DNA from: Saturnia japonica | Lineage: Eukaryota; Arthropoda; Insecta; Lepidoptera; Saturniidae | Reading direction: 5' to 3' | Length of the DNA stretch: 64,000 bases | NCBI GenBank assembly: GCA_033032175.1 | Contig: CM065312.1 | Span: 4,278,001 to 4,342,000 of the forward strand | In this document: piece by piece, positions 10,999 to 23,014 of the stretch | How the letters are laid out: each line of letters begins with the position of its first letter | Numbering within the stretch: position 1 is the first letter of the stretch | Program-made: the position numbers and the translations under genes | Notes under the pieces: model-generated | Databases searched by the model: none | Told to the model about the DNA's origin: nothing | Seen by the model: only the letters and a program-made list of their open reading frames with translations

Positions 10999-11669
10999 TT
11001 TTTTTTTTCAACTGTACAATAATTAATATAATACAATAATATCTAATATAATACAACAATAATAACCATATAATTTAGTATACAAACAAAGAGGGAGTCA
11101 CTTCCAGGCGTCACTATCATTCACTTAATATTCCACCCATTAATAACCTTTTGACTGTAAAACCTGCTTGACATGACCCTTGAATTCATCGTCTGGTAAA
11201 TCAGTAATGCGCGTCGGGATCTTACTATTACCTAAATAAAAACATCACCATCAGTATTTACCTGAGTTGCAAAATTTAAATATAACATGTAAGGCACAGG
11301 GTTCCAAGTAAATCGCAAAATCAGTAACAACGTCACGTAGAATGTAAATTGTAAAGTTTATTATTTTATCAATGACCTCAAAAATATGATCTACATTTAG
11401 CAGCAATTTCACACGCTATTCTGTTTTAATTGGATTTTTTGAAAATTGTTCGGTTGAAATTGATTAATCGTGTCTCAGCTAAGTCACGAAATATGCTAGG
11501 CAGCATCGATTTCATGGTTACATTAATTTTTGTTGTTCAGTGAAGATATAACTAAGTTGTTTTTCACATCAAATTTATAACATATTTTGTCATTTAACTA
11601 TGTATAAAATTAATTACGACATAATTCTTCAAAAACAAAGTATCAAAGTGAGCTAGCTAAAATAATATC

Positions 11670-11806
11670 TATACTAATAATAATGATGACTTATATTTAT
11701 TTTGATCCTATCGAGACTATATTATATTTCTTGATTGATCTGATCTTTTGGATAATGATTTGGTTACTGTGACATTATATTCACAGAAACTATTATTATT
11801 AGTATA
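11670..11806. repeat. 137-bp segment with 15-bp perfect inverted ends
   Basis: TATACTAATAATAAT (11670-11684) is the exact reverse complement of 11792-11806. The ends are low-complexity, so this may be chance or a small MITE. Confidence 0.35.
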
Positions 11807-11928
11807 TTAAGTTTATGAATAAAATAATCATATGCATAATATATAAATTGTGAATTCAAGTATTATAATAATAATGAAAAAATTATTGAATATGGATGAA
11901 AATTAAATTATAATTGGATTGTTTTAAC

Positions 11929-12066
11929 TGTCGATAGATCCATCTCTCGGCGGTCAGAGATGTTAACCCCGTCGACAAATCTATCACTCTGCTGTCACAT
12001 CGGTTTTGACGGTCGACAAATCCATCTCTTGGAACTCTAAGCTGCCTTTCGCTGGTCACAGATTTT
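11929..12066. repeat. three degenerate tandem copies of a ~42-bp unit
   Basis: The units begin CTGTCGATAGATCCATCTCT (11929), GTCGACAAATCTATC (11972) and GTCGACAAATCCATCTCT (12013). They are GC-richer than the flanks and noncoding. Confidence 0.45.
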
Positions 12067-12768
12067 TTTGGACTCTAGTATTCATACTACTTAACTGTCT
12101 AGTATTAGTTGAATATTTCAAAATTCGATCAAACGTTTCGTTTTCTGTACTGTAAAACGTAACTCATGGTTGAATTCTAAAACCCAATCTCGATCTCTAA
12201 GCGAAGTAGTCGTTTTATAAAGTCATATTAATAGAGTTGATGTACCTAATCCTGGCTACAATCAGTAACCGTTTACTTAGCTTTGCCACATCACTCTGCA
12301 TTTAACATTATAATACTGAGACCATTAGTCTAACAATCTTATCATCGCTGATAATCATTAGTGGCTAAAATCCAGTTAACAGTTGCCGAGTTCAAGTATT
12401 TTAAATATAACATCAAGATTTTATAAAGGTATGGTATAAAGTGTTGCGATATATTATTGTATAATATTATATGTTATCAAAAATACTTATTTAAAAAATG
12501 GTTCAGTTTTACTATTGTTGAATCTATAACAAAGTGTATAATAATCATAGAATTGTGAATGATCAACTACCGATTTTATTACTCTATGATAATTTTTTTT
12601 TTATAAATTTTGCCAGACCCGTCCTCTTGACTGTTACTACTATTTTCGAGTATCAGAGAGTCGGGAGTTTTTTTCGGCTTCATTTGGTTCTTGGTCGTTA
12701 TGAAAACAAATTGTAAGCTGAAATATTTTGTATATAAAATCGACCTTTATCTTATCTAATACTATTAA
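12067..12768. other. AT-rich spacer
   Basis: No recognisable element. A 60-codon frame at 12534-12716 has no features. Confidence 0.5.
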
Positions 12769-12944
12769 GTGAGCAATTCTTGTATATATGCTTTTAAATA
12801 TATATGTAATTGGTTTCTCGGAAAAAGCTCCAACGATTTGGATGAAACTTTGTATTTCGATAATGTTTTACATTCCAAGTTTACTTAGATAGGTGTTTTT
12901 CTTTTCTTTTTAATAGCGAGCAAAGCTCAGTCACCCAGATATTT
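12769..12944 (+). mobile_element. short insect repeat ending GCTCNGTCNCCCAGATATT, copy 1
   Basis: Starts GTGAGCAATTCTTGTATATAT and has TTGGTTTCTCGGAAA, GCTCCAACGATTTG and TTTACATTCCAAGT, then a terminal hairpin (GAGCAAAGCTC) and CCCAGATATT. The same order and ends occur at 46862-47013. The size and the structured 3' end suggest a SINE or MITE. Confidence 0.7.
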
Positions 12945-13398
12945 TGAAATAAGTCATAACTGGCCAAACTGACAGATCAATAGAGAATGGATGGCGTGCA
13001 TTTAATAATAGCATATGACAATTATATCGTAAATCTAACGTTATTTGTGGAAACAAGAAAAACACGATTGTATTAAGGATTGCGGATGTGTGATTGTGTG
13101 GTATATGGCGCGGTGATTGGAAAACAGCGGCAGCGGGTTCGTGTCCAAGGCCGTTTGTTAACCTCGACGATTAGTGCCGAATTTTTTAGTTTAGTCAATT
13201 TCAGCTCGTCTACAAAATAAGTTCTAACTGGTACTTCGCTGCTTTCTCTAAGGAGCTTTTTTTTCTTGTAGAAACTTATTCGACCTCTCTAATTATCGAA
13301 GTACCAGAAATAAATTTGCTCGAGGTTATGCTAAGGAAATTATTAGGAGTTTATAGCTGCTTACGTTATTAAGTGAATAGCGCAAAAAATAAAAATAA
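12945..13398. other. spacer
   Basis: A GC-richer patch at 13085-13165 has no open frame. Nothing else recognised. Confidence 0.5.
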
Positions 13399-13411
13399 CT
13401 ATAATTTGTAT

Positions 13412-13771
13412 CATCATCATCATTTCAGCCGCAGGACGTCCACTGCTGAACATAGGCCTCCCCCATAGATCTCCAGAGCGACCGATCTTGTGCGGCCTGC
13501 ACCCAACGGCTCCCAGCGACCTTTATTATGTCGTCTTTCCATCTAGTGGGGGGCCGTCCTACGCTGCGCTTTCCGGTGCGTGGTCTCCACTCGAGAACCT
13601 TTCTGCCCCAACGACCGTCAGTTCTCCGAACTATGTGCCCCGCCCACTGCCACTTCAACTTGCTAATCCTTTTGGCTATGTCGGTTACCTTAGTTTGTCT
13701 ATGGATCTCCTCATTTCTGATTCGATCTCGTAGAGAAACACCAAGCATAGCTCTCCCCATAGCTCAGCGAG
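13412..13771 (-). mobile_element. 5'-truncated RTE-clade LINE with 13-bp target duplication
   Basis: The minus strand encodes 111 codons (13760-13425): the C-terminal region of an RTE-type endonuclease/reverse-transcriptase, recognisable from KLKWQWAGHIVRRTDGRWG, then GRPPTRWKDD and, at the end, the WRSMGEAYVQQWTSCG block. Immediately after the stop comes the typical (TGA)n tail (13411-13425). A perfect 13-bp direct repeat CTATAATTTGTAT flanks it at 13399-13411 and 13772-13784. The intact frame, the unmutated duplication and the 5' truncation all point to a recent target-primed insertion. The two forward frames here are antisense shadows. Confidence 0.96.
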
Positions 13772-13784
13772 CTATAATTTGTAT

Positions 13785-14117
13785 ACATAACGAAAAATTT
13801 CGTATCGGATTGGTTAATATATGAAAGCTAAAAAAGCTCTTCACTCACTTTCCAAGCGTCCTCTCTTTTCCTATTGTCTGTAGTAGGCTATTTTAGTATG
13901 TTACGATATTACATTAATCTAAATAGGATATTCGTTATTGGAATATTATTTATAAGAGTATTCTGTAAGCAATATTTTTACGTAAAATTACATATATTTA
14001 TTTAAACATTTAAATTTTTACAAGCTAGTTTAATTTTAAACTATATTCTAATCATTTGATAAAGTTTTATCATTGCTTTGGTGGTCTATTAATCTAATAT
14101 ACATAGTTGGTAGTTTG
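13785..14117. other. AT-rich spacer
   Basis: Nothing recognised between the RTE tail and the next repeat. Confidence 0.5.
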
Positions 14118-14300
14118 CAATCATCTATAAATATAAAAAAGGATGCTTGTATGTATATGTTCTACGGCTACGTTAAATCGGCTCAAGCGATTTTGATGAA
14201 TTTTACAGATAATCTTTATATTAGCCAAGCGGGTAATCTTTGTAAAGATTGGTAGCGATCGGATAAAAAACAAATAAAATTTTGAGCCATAGCAACACGT
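14118..14300 (+). repeat. repeat C, copy 1
   Basis: Shares CGATTTTNATGAA, ATATTAGCC, AGCGGGT and TGTAAAG, and GTAGCGATCGGAT, in that order, with 17880-18010. It is noncoding; the overlapping 60- and 101-codon frames are repeat translation. Confidence 0.55.
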
Positions 14301-15206
14301 GGACAAGTTTCTTGGTAGGTAATAGGTATGTAGGTAATTTAAAAAGACAAAACATATTCTGTTGATATTTGATAGACTCACGTACGTTAAATAAATCCCT
14401 ATAAAATTTTGTACAATAGAAGTCAAAATTCTGTGATTCGTCGCAGATTAACGCGGCATGATTGATCTGTTTTTTAAAAATTTGGTATTCTTTTACTTCA
14501 ATGATACTAGAAGACCATGGTTACCATGCCCTGATGATGCAGCATCATCTGGAATTTGCAAGATACCTAATTCGTCACCAAGTTCTACAGCAAAGATATC
14601 GTATTTGGACTCATTGGAATGGTCTCAATGAATAGGTTACTTGTGTCGGGGGTTTATTAAATTTACCTTGTTCATGGAGAAGGTTTTTATGCTATCCCTG
14701 AATGCGATAGGTGGCGCTGTGGTCGATTTATCGATTACTGAAAAGGGCAAAAGAATGTGCGCAGGACCACCTAGTAATAATAGGTTAATAATTAATATTT
14801 TAACAAAAAAAAGTTTATTAAAAGTATACGACCTAAATTTAAGTATTATTTTACACTAATCAAAATGAAATATGAAGCGAAAGCTACGAGAAAGTCATGT
14901 TATTACCCACTTAGTATTCTGATTTTTTTGTATGACGTTTTTTGCGAAAGTGCTTCACTTATACGCACTCTATAGGTAATCTTCTATGTTTATATTACTT
15001 AATATCTGTAGGCATGTTTATCTATGATGCATATAAATTCATGATATTATATTTAAATAAAACTTATTATAATGCAGATTACGGAAAAATAATTAAAATG
15101 TCAAAGTTATTTTCAACAGAAAATATTGCAACTCATCGCTTGCACCCAATGTAAGTGTAATTTATCTGGAGTTTGTTTAAAAATATGGTCGGGGTTATTG
15201 TTACAG
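14301..15206. other. AT-rich spacer
   Basis: Several 60-72 codon frames, all AT-driven and without motifs. No repeat family recognised. Confidence 0.5.
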
Positions 15207-15334
15207 AAATGCAGTGCTAAGGAATGGGTCAGACGGAGGACGCGTGCTCACGGGCCAGCCCTAGGATGCGACGCTCCCCTGACTTGCCGCATCTACCGCC
15301 ACCGATACAACCATGCAGCGGCTTCCTAGGCAAC
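15207..15334 (+). CDS. candidate GC-rich exon; start codon then splice donor
   Basis: A 128-base block, far richer in GC than its surroundings, lies between a good acceptor (TTATTGTTACAG, ending 15206) and a consensus donor (GTGAGT at 15335). An ATG at 15313 in the context CAACCATGC opens seven codons, MQRLPRQ, and leaves phase 1 at the donor. An in-frame TGA upstream makes it the first Met in that frame. The block could be a second, mostly 5'-UTR exon carrying the start codon. The alternative forward frame through it (67 codons from 15126) ends inside and ignores the splice signals. No homology recognised. Confidence 0.4.
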
Positions 15335-15837
15335 GTGAGTACGAAGTCACTTCTATATCACTCACGATCATGAAACTTGAAAACATTGGCGTCCGAGGAG
15401 TGTCGTGTGTGTTGGGGTGTTTTTTGCGTTAATAATATAACCTTAATTTGTTGATTACGTCGATTTAAATGTTATGTAGTTTTATTTAGACTACATAGCA
15501 ATGTTTTTTTTTGTAATTTCATGCCAAAAGGGGGAACGTTGTTAATTACTTTTCTAACTAGATTTCTACAGAAAGAAAGGTATTTTATTTATTTTGCTGT
15601 ACTATGGGTCGACGTTGTCAAACGTTACAAAATAAATCGAAAAAAAGATGTTTAAATGTATGAAAAAAAGGAAATAAAGATTTTTATATAAAACAATTTT
15701 TTTAAAAGTCCGACGAAAAATCCTATTCCACGCGAATGTCTGGGGTTTTTCAAGTTATTGTCCGGCATTAACAATTTATAAGGCAGCCTTACACAGTGTG
15801 ATGTTTAACCTTAGTTGAAAGAGAATATGCGTGTATC
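15335..15837. other. spacer
   Basis: AT-rich. If 15207-15334 is an exon this is intron. No other signal. Confidence 0.4.
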
Positions 15838-15942
15838 GAGAGCGACTGCAGAGATGATGGGTGAAAGGATGGAATGGAAGAAGAAGACGTGCTATGCCGA
15901 CCCCACCTAGTTTGAGATAAGTGTAGGAAGGAGAAGAAGAAA
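15838..15942 (+). mobile_element. 3' end of an RTE-type LINE (family with WKKKTCYADPT terminus)
   Basis: One frame reads RVSRATAEMMGERMEWKKK then TCYADPT and a stop at 15909-15911, followed by a GA-rich tail (GGAAGGAGAAGAAGAAAG). This C-terminus plus (GAA)n tail is typical of an insect endonuclease/reverse-transcriptase LINE. About 25 codons remain. Confidence 0.8.
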
Positions 15943-16259
15943 GCTAACGTCAATATGTTATAGGCACGCAGGATTTTTTTTTGTCACGGCAATGAAGTGT
16001 AACTTCTTATGTGCGTACATAAGTTTATTGTACATTACATTGAGTTTTTTGGTTAAATGAGTACAAAAATTGTAATTAAGTACAGGCTGTAAAGTGACTC
16101 ATTTGTGTATGGCCTGATAAAAAAGAAACATTGGACAATCAATGTAATTCGTTTGATCCGTAAAATCCGTATGACGTAAATCATCGTTGCTTATCTACTT
16201 ATTTTGTGAAAGAAATGGATGCGACTATTAATATAAGCCACGTAGCCTTATATGTGGTG
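15943..16259. other. AT-rich spacer
   Basis: No gene or repeat recognised. Confidence 0.5.
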
Positions 16260-16808
16260 TCTATACAATTAGTAGAATTGAGGAGTCTGACGTCTTTTTG
16301 TTATGTCAAAATAACAGTTTTTTAGTCAATGCATATAAAAGTATATACGGTACCTATAAAAAAAAAACAATTTTTAAATAATTTTATTGCCCGTATGTCT
16401 GTCTATCTGTTTGTTCCGCGTAATCTCCAAAATGGTTGGACTGATTTTGACGGGACTCTCACTGGCAGATAGCTGTTGTTATAAGGAGTAACTTAAGTTA
16501 CTTTTATTTTAGAAAAAGAATTATGGGTTCGCGCATCTAAAAAAACTGGTCATGGTGAATCAATTCGGGCGTTTAAAGAGCTTACGCTGAGTAAACCATA
16601 AGAGATATATCAAATTAATATACTACATAATGTAGTAATTAAATAGATCTACAAAAAGTCAGCAAGAGTATATGTCTATTTTCTAAGGAACACCCACAAT
16701 AACCATTTTTATTTTTAAAATAACCTGGAGCGGGGTTGTACGATTCGCGCGTGTGCCCGATCGACGGCATTTTGTATCCACGCGATCGCAACTGCGGGCG
16801 CAACAGTG
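16260..16808 (+). mobile_element. Helitron-like element H5, forward orientation
   Basis: Begins TCTATACAATT at 16260. It then follows H2 reversed: GTATATACGGTACCTATAA, GACTGATTTTGACGGGACT, AATTCGGGCGTTTAAAG and ACACCCACAATAACCATTTT. The GC-rich end at 16740-16808 is a degraded version of the family 3' end (CCACGCGATCGCAACTGCGG), with CTAG lost. It is the only forward-strand copy. Confidence 0.7.
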
Positions 16809-17369
16809 TCGTTCTAAAATAAATTGATGTATTAAGGATATTTTATATTCAATTTGTGTAAAAGAATAGGTGTTAACTATTAAAAACTGGACATGAGACT
16901 CCTTGGTTTTTATTAAGGAAATTCGTGAATTATCGACAAATTTTAATACAACTAAGTGGTTTTTAATATTTTACTTAATCGTTTTCATAATTTTTATTTA
17001 TGGTAAGCACGCAGTCCTATTTTCGTATTTATTTGTATTCTAGCAGTTTTAATAAATTTCAAGGTAGGAGCTACCCACGATAAAACATTTTAGTGCCACG
17101 TGTTACCGCTAAGGGCTTTGCTAGTAGATGTACCTATAGAACAAAATGAAAAGTTATAAAACTTATTAGAGACCCCAACTATTTTATTTATCCTATATAT
17201 ATCCATTATCCCCGTTTCATATCACTATATGTACTTAGATCTTTTGAACGCGTCGTCTTTCTCCTAAGTGTATCTATTGAATTTTTGGTAGGAAGAGTTG
17301 AATAAGGCTTAAATAATAAAGGGTTGTTATGCCGTAATTAAAATTTTAGTTGTCAAGCAACAAGCAGTG
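16809..17369. other. AT-rich spacer
   Basis: Nothing recognised. Confidence 0.5.
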
Positions 17370-17430
17370 TATAAAATAAGAGCAAGCGAGGGCGTGCCCC
17401 ATTTCACACGCTGCGAGTCTGTAGTCGGCA
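17370..17430 (+). promoter_or_regulatory. candidate TATA promoter
   Basis: TATAAAATAAG at 17370 is followed about 30 bases on by a change to GC-rich sequence (17395-17440) with CA and TCAG steps. No coding start with a donor follows closely. Motif-level support only. Confidence 0.2.
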
Positions 17431-17431
17431 G

Positions 17432-17716
17432 TCAGCACCCACCAGTAATTTGCATAAACTCAGCACTGGACACCATCAGTCGTGCTTTACGGACTTCTCT
17501 GTATACTACCGACGGGCCGGTTTCACACATTAACGGTATCGATATGAAAGCGAGAAGTTTACCAATACGTTGACACAGTAAATCGAAAACAGTAGTGAAA
17601 CTTGATCGTGTCCTTGATGCTATATACCCGTAGAATCTTTTTGCGAGAGATGAGACGTTGTATAGCATTCGTAGGGCCGTGAAAGCGTTGTCACTCGAGC
17701 GGTACCTTTGGGGCAC
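17432..17716 (-). CDS. unrecognised 94-codon ORF in GC-richer block
   Basis: The minus frame has a balanced residue mix (RYRSSDNAFTALRMLYNVSS near the start) and lies in a block of normal rather than AT-rich composition. It lacks a plain ATG at its 5' end (GTG) and has no motif I know. It may be an exon piece or a decayed element ORF. The forward 68-codon frame overlaps it. Confidence 0.2.
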   Translation of the reverse strand: MPQRYRSSDNAFTALRMLYNVSSLAKRFYGYIASRTRSSFTTVFDLLCQRIGKLLAFISIPLMCETGPSVVYREVRKARLMVSSAEFMQITGGC

Positions 17717-17879
17717 TTCTTTTTCTTCTTCTTGTAATCAGAACTGACTTATCAGGGTGCGTCGGATGTACGACTCACGCCAAACTATATGGCTGGTCAG
17801 TATTCAATGACAAGTCCGATTCTACATTGTGCAGTCGAACTAAATACTTAGAACGCTATAATTATATGATATCTTGCTT

Positions 17880-18010
17880 TTAGATAAATTAATACTCCAA
17901 AACGGCTAAAGCAATTTTTATGAAATTTTCAAACAATCTAATATTAACCCAGCGGGTGACCCTGTAAAGTTTGGTTGCGATCGGATTTATGTTCTCTATG
18001 GACTCCAAAA
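17880..18010 (+). repeat. repeat C, copy 2
   Basis: Same order of blocks as 14118-14300: CAATTTTTATGAAATTTTC, CAATCTAATATTAACCCAGC, GGGTGACCCTGTAAAGTTTG, GCGATCGGATTTATG. Confidence 0.55.
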
Positions 18011-19194
18011 CGGCACATAAATGCATGAGGGGTTTGCCAGTTAAATATAATTTAGTAAAATATGTGTAAAATTTGTATTCTGCCCAAACTAACGTGCCTT
18101 TATTATTTTTGTAAGCGGAGCGTGAAATGTCGTTGTTAAATTAGCAAAAGATTTAATATTAACGATTTTTTTTACTTGTGTTTGGACATAAGTATCAGAA
18201 GATAATAGTAAAATTTGTTGTTAGCATAAAAAATAAAACATAAACATTCGATGTTTTGGATTTTGTCAATATACAAAAGAAACACTAATAATTTTTTTGT
18301 GACGGTTAGAGTAACGAAATAGTTTGATGAATTTTAAAGTTGAATATGAATTTTGGAAAAAAAGCTACAGTGACTCCTTTCTAGATATGGAGACAAAAGT
18401 TGGACGACAGACTGTCAACAAAGCGTTGAAAAATTAGCAGCGAGATAAGTCGCCGATATATATAAATAAATGGCAAGAAAGGGATGAAGGGAGGCGATTT
18501 TGGATGATATTAAAGTAAAGTAACTGTGCTTGATGGTGAGCAATACAATCCGGAATCAACGGCGACCATCATCCAACTACTGGATATAAATCGAAGCATA
18601 AACTGCACGTAAACCTTCTCTTTATGTTTGAACTTTTCGTGTTTGCAGTGTACGTAGTTTCGCCACTATTTACATTCACTGTGACGTTGGTGTTGTCGTT
18701 TTAAGTTCAGCGTGTCAATAAGCTGACTTGATGTACGACCCGGGAGTTCGAGGACGTCGCCGTAAATCTAGTTTATAATTTGTAACTATAATAAATTTTT
18801 ACATCCTTATTGTAACTTGAACGGAATTTCTCTGAACCATCTATCATCAATTTAAGAAAGCTATTGTGGATTACTTCATATTGTAGATTGCTTTGTTTAT
18901 TGTTTATGGTATTTTATTTTTCGTTTAGGGCAAATGATGTCAAATATGATGAATTTCAAAATAAATAGGCTCAAGATTTACATATTATATAATTATTTAG
19001 ATGACTCAAAAGAAAATTGAATTCGTGATCTCCGAGAATGGTCTGAGTTGCGAGACTACAATACAGTCCGCGTAGCCACTAAGATAAAATTACTATTGAC
19101 AAAACATCGGTTTCCAAACAGAACTGACGTTCATAGGTCAATCAACTAATGTACATAAACTTTGGAAACGTGTCTTTTTTTTAAACAACTTCAA
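18011..19194. other. spacer with one short repeat piece
   Basis: Mostly AT-rich. About 18520-18600 shows CAACGGCGACCATC, shared with pieces near 20.63, 43.95 and 61.88 kb. Confidence 0.45.
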
Positions 19195-19405
19195 CAAAAG
19201 ACGAGAGTTTACTCAATTCGAATGTTTTTTTTTTTTGGATGTTCAGCCATAACTTCTTTGTTTATGAACCGATTTGGATGATACTTTTTTTGTTGGATAA
19301 GGAATACGTCAAGGATGGTCCCATTTTAATTTCATTGGCATTGGACCTTCAACTTCAAAGCTACACAAGGGAACTTTTCGAAAATTATTGAAGTTGGTTT
19401 TGTTT
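19195..19405 (+). repeat. ACTTCAACAAAAG...GAAGTTGGTTTTG repeat
   Basis: Opens with an A-rich ACTTC string and T-run, has CATAACTTCTTTGTTTATGAA and CCGATTTGGATGATACTTTT, and closes TTGAAGTTGGTTTTG. The part at 30418-30520 matches its first half. It is a dispersed insect repeat of unknown class. Confidence 0.55.
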
Positions 19406-21815
19406 TTTAAATAAATACTTTTCGTTTATTCTGATTAAAGGCCCGTTCGAAGGGCACGCGATGTGTCGCACCCGTACCAGTGAAGAAAAACAGAACGGAA
19501 ACTACTTACAGCGAAAAAACTCATCTACGTCTTTCTGGTAAAATTCATGAAGGTAACAGAGTATACGAATTTTGCCAGTGACAAAAATAAAAGTTTTTTT
19601 TTTAAGATTTTGGCTTTAATTAACACACGATAAACTATATACCATGCCGTCGTGTACTATAATAAAAATTAACCGCAAGTGATAAGTAAAAGTTAATTTA
19701 TAATGAAAATTCACAAGTTAATTTAGTTTTCGGAAAAGAATATTTTGTATGGAGCGGATATTTTGCATCCTGAGTAAACTGAGCAAACCAGTTTCCTGCT
19801 TGCACCTAACAATCTATATAAATAAAATGACAGAGGTTTTTGCCTTTGTGCACAAATCATGCAAAAACTATTTATTTATAATAACTAGCGATCGCCCTAA
19901 GGTCGAAATTCGACTAGCGACTTTTTCATCATACACTATTTTCTGTTTGACATTTACAGTATGAACCTAAACAATGAATATTATATCACTTGCTGTGACT
20001 TTTCGTTGAATGACAATTTCAATATTTTGGGCGTTCTAAGTTAAATGGCGCTGGTCGGGTTAGGATTCAAAGTATTAATTTATTTTATTTAATATATTGG
20101 TAACAGATATTATAGATACATTTTAGCTTTCTGCACTCCTTCTCCATATAAACTTTAACCATGCTAAATCTCACAGTCTTCCGTGCACGCAATACGATTA
20201 AAATGGTACCGAAAGCTTTTGCTTCACGTATTAATATATAGATATTTCAGGGACAGCAAAGTGTGGGAAAAATAGTTGATTGACCCTTATATCCCAACAA
20301 CAACAAGAAGCCACCGATTTGCACGGAAACGCAACCGTTATGTGAACGCGAACATATCTTTCCGATGTACAGAAAGTGTGACCGACATCCGCTAAAACTG
20401 AGTTTATTTGCATTTATTTTAGATTGTCGCTGACGGTTAAGACTAAAGAGTAATAAAATATATATTGCCTTTATGTTACTTAAGATAAGAATAATGTCCA
20501 TTTACATCCAATTTTGTCTATTGGTGATGAGTGAATTATCTCTTTGGGAAGTCCTTTTATCTTCATAGGACTTCCGTTAAATTACTGCACACTATTTGAT
20601 GGAAAATACAGTACAGTCCAGAAACAACGGCGTTTGCCGATGTCACTTCGGTGATAGTAAACTGTAGTCGACTGGGTCGCGACAACCGTACATAAATCCA
20701 TCACAGTGATTCTGGATTTTTAGCGTTTTAGGATCAGCTAGTGCGTGTCCAGCAGCTGCCAAGAGGTTTGTAGATTGCTTGTAGAAAATGACGATTGTAC
20801 CTACTATGCTTATCATCTGTTAAAAAAAATCGCCACTGTCATAGTCAGAAATGCCTCTTCACGCCTCATTTAAAGGGTGTGATATTGTAAGGGGGACGCG
20901 CTTTACGGGAGCCGATTCCACATCTTCACAGTACCTACAACTAACATAAGAATTTACAAACTTCTTTTTCCTTACCGAGCTGGATGCTAGACAGCTGTGT
21001 CTTCATATACGAACCCATGTGATTCTTTCGTGTTAAAGAGATGATGGGATGAGTTCAAAAAAGTCAATGGAACACTCGCCATTACATAGACGATAAAGTA
21101 ATAGATGCTTGTCTTATAGATGTGTTGTTATATATTGACTTTCAGCTGCAATGTCGCAGCTTGGGAGCCATGTTTGCCACATCGATAATTAAATTTAGCT
21201 CAGACTGTGACCTCTATGCAATCTGTAACGTATTTCAGATGCATTATGGATTAGGCGATGATTTGTACTTTGTATGTTTTTCTATATCTCCTATAATACA
21301 TTCTAAAACGATATATAATTTCATTATAATTATATAAATCGTGTAAATGTTTTATTTATCTTTCTTTGTTGTACTATAGTAAAGATAATTTTCCTTTACG
21401 TAGCAAGGAATTTCTCATCAACAAAATACAAAATGTACAAAAATTAACTCGCCCTTTAAGGCATTATGAGTTGCGCAGTATTAATACATCCGCTGTTTAT
21501 ACAGCAAAAAGGAAACTTAAAGTTATGGTTGGCACGAGAAGAAATTTTGAATATTTATTATTTTATGATTATTGATTACACAATACTAGTTTACTTCATG
21601 ATCTACTACATTTACATTGTATTCATGGCTGTAAATTTATGTTATTTGATAGTTTTTGTTTACTTGTAACACGTCTATGTCTATTATTAAACATGATTAT
21701 TATCGCGTTATTTTGCCAGCATGGTTACTACGTAACCTATTGGTTTGTTTAATCATCATTAGCTTTATCTTTATCAATTTAATTAATATGTCGTGTATAC
21801 CAAATACATAGTAAA
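19406..21815. other. spacer, no gene seen
   Basis: Several 60-84 codon frames on both strands are AT-driven. 20590-20800 holds a diverged CAACGGCG-type repeat piece (CAGTCCAGAAACAACGGCG, CAGCAGCTGCCAAGAGG). Confidence 0.45.
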
Positions 21816-22100
21816 TTGTTGTTTTCTTGGTATTTCTAGAAACGATAATCGTTCACCATAGCCTATACTTGTAACATTAGCAGCGTCAAATTCGCGTTGC
21901 CAACACTTGAATCTTTTACTCCCCTCTTGAAGAACCCCATAAACCATAACCTCAAGCTTATTCCACGTCAAGAGTTTTCGCGGGAGGAACCCCATCTGAA
22001 ACCAAACTGCCTGCGACCATTTAGATTCTAGGGCGTGAACATGAACTCCCTGCCAATGGCGAGCGATGCGACAATGAAAAGTAGCTGTTGTCATCTCATC
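21816..22100 (-). repeat. LINE/SINE 3'-region fragment
   Basis: The minus strand shows GACGTGGAATAAGCTTGAGG, TTATGGGGTTCTTCAAGAGG and ATAGGCTATGGTGAACGATT. I associate the last block with lepidopteran retroposon 3' ends (GGCTACGGTNACCGCTTACC). The 103-codon minus frame across it is probably a passive frame through this repeat. Confidence 0.45.
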
Positions 22101-22513
22101 GAATATTTCTTCGCAACACCACCGATTATAGAAACGGTACGGCCTTGCCTTCGATAGATTTGAATCTTACTATGACCCGATATAAACACGGTGGTAGAGC
22201 ATTTTTTACTGTTCATCTAGTTACCATTTTCGTCTACGTCATTACTGTAGGTATATAAGGTGAGAACGGTAGCCAATAACACGAGACATAGGGCCTGAGA
22301 AACTGTTATATTTACAGCAATATTTAAGTCTAATAACATCTGAATGTCCTATTGCTAAGCCTTCTTTAATTGTGTATACATAATTTTAATTATATATGAA
22401 CTAGTTTTAGTTAGATACGTACAACCTGCAAGAGTTAACTTGAGACCCGAGAGAAATGTACACTCCCCTCCCGACCCACATGCTACCATCGACGTTTAAG
22501 TACTTATAGCTAA
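22101..22513. other. spacer
   Basis: Nothing recognised up to the Helitron-like end. Confidence 0.5.
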
Positions 22514-23014
22514 CTAGCTGTGCCCGTGGCTTCGCTCACGTGGACTACAGAACGCCCGCGCGAATATTACTCCCTCGCTCTCGGCTATTTTAAATACAAA
22601 AATGCTTATTGTGGGCGTTTCTTAGAAGATGTATACTCTCCCGGACTTTTTTGTCGGTCTTTTAATGCCTATAGTAATGTAGTACATTAATTTGTTATAT
22701 CTCTTATGGTTTACTCAGTTTAAGCCATCTAAGTGCCCGAATTAATTCACCTCGACCAGTTTGTTTTTATTTGTGCGGAACCCTAATTATTTTTCTAACA
22801 TAATAGTTGCCTAAGTTACTCCCTATAACATCAGTTATCTATCAGTGAAAGTCCCGTTAAAATCGGTCCAAATGTTTGGGTGATTACCCGGTACAAACAG
22901 ACAGACAAAAATGGTTTTTTGTTATAGGTATCGTATATACTTTGATATGCAATTAGTAAAAAGCTGTTATTTTGACATTACAAAAAGACACTTCAATTTT
23001 ATCAATTGTATAGA
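22514..23014 (-). mobile_element. Helitron-like element H2, near complete
   Basis: On the minus strand it runs A|TCTATACAATTGATAAA at 23014 to GCCACGGGCACAGCTAG|T at 22514. A GC stem (CGTG..CACG) lies about 11 bases before CTAG, as in Helitrons. It is 501 bp with no ORF, so nonautonomous. It serves as the reference for this family here. Confidence 0.8.

Larger units (their letters stand above)
10291..11925. other. AT-rich spacer
   Basis: Two overlapping minus-strand frames (10380-10674) look random: low-complexity, rich in Tyr, Phe and Cys. Other items here are listed separately (10.97 and 11.67 kb). Confidence 0.5.

Noticed and set aside
13488..13824. forward 81- and 98-codon ORFs
   Set aside because: Antisense shadows of the RTE coding frame on the minus strand.
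16740..16808. CpG-rich promoter island
   Set aside because: It aligns with the GC-rich 3' end of the Helitron family, so the composition is explained.
21783..22094. 103-codon minus ORF as a host gene
   Set aside because: The DNA carries retroposon 3'-region phrases and the frame has no domain.
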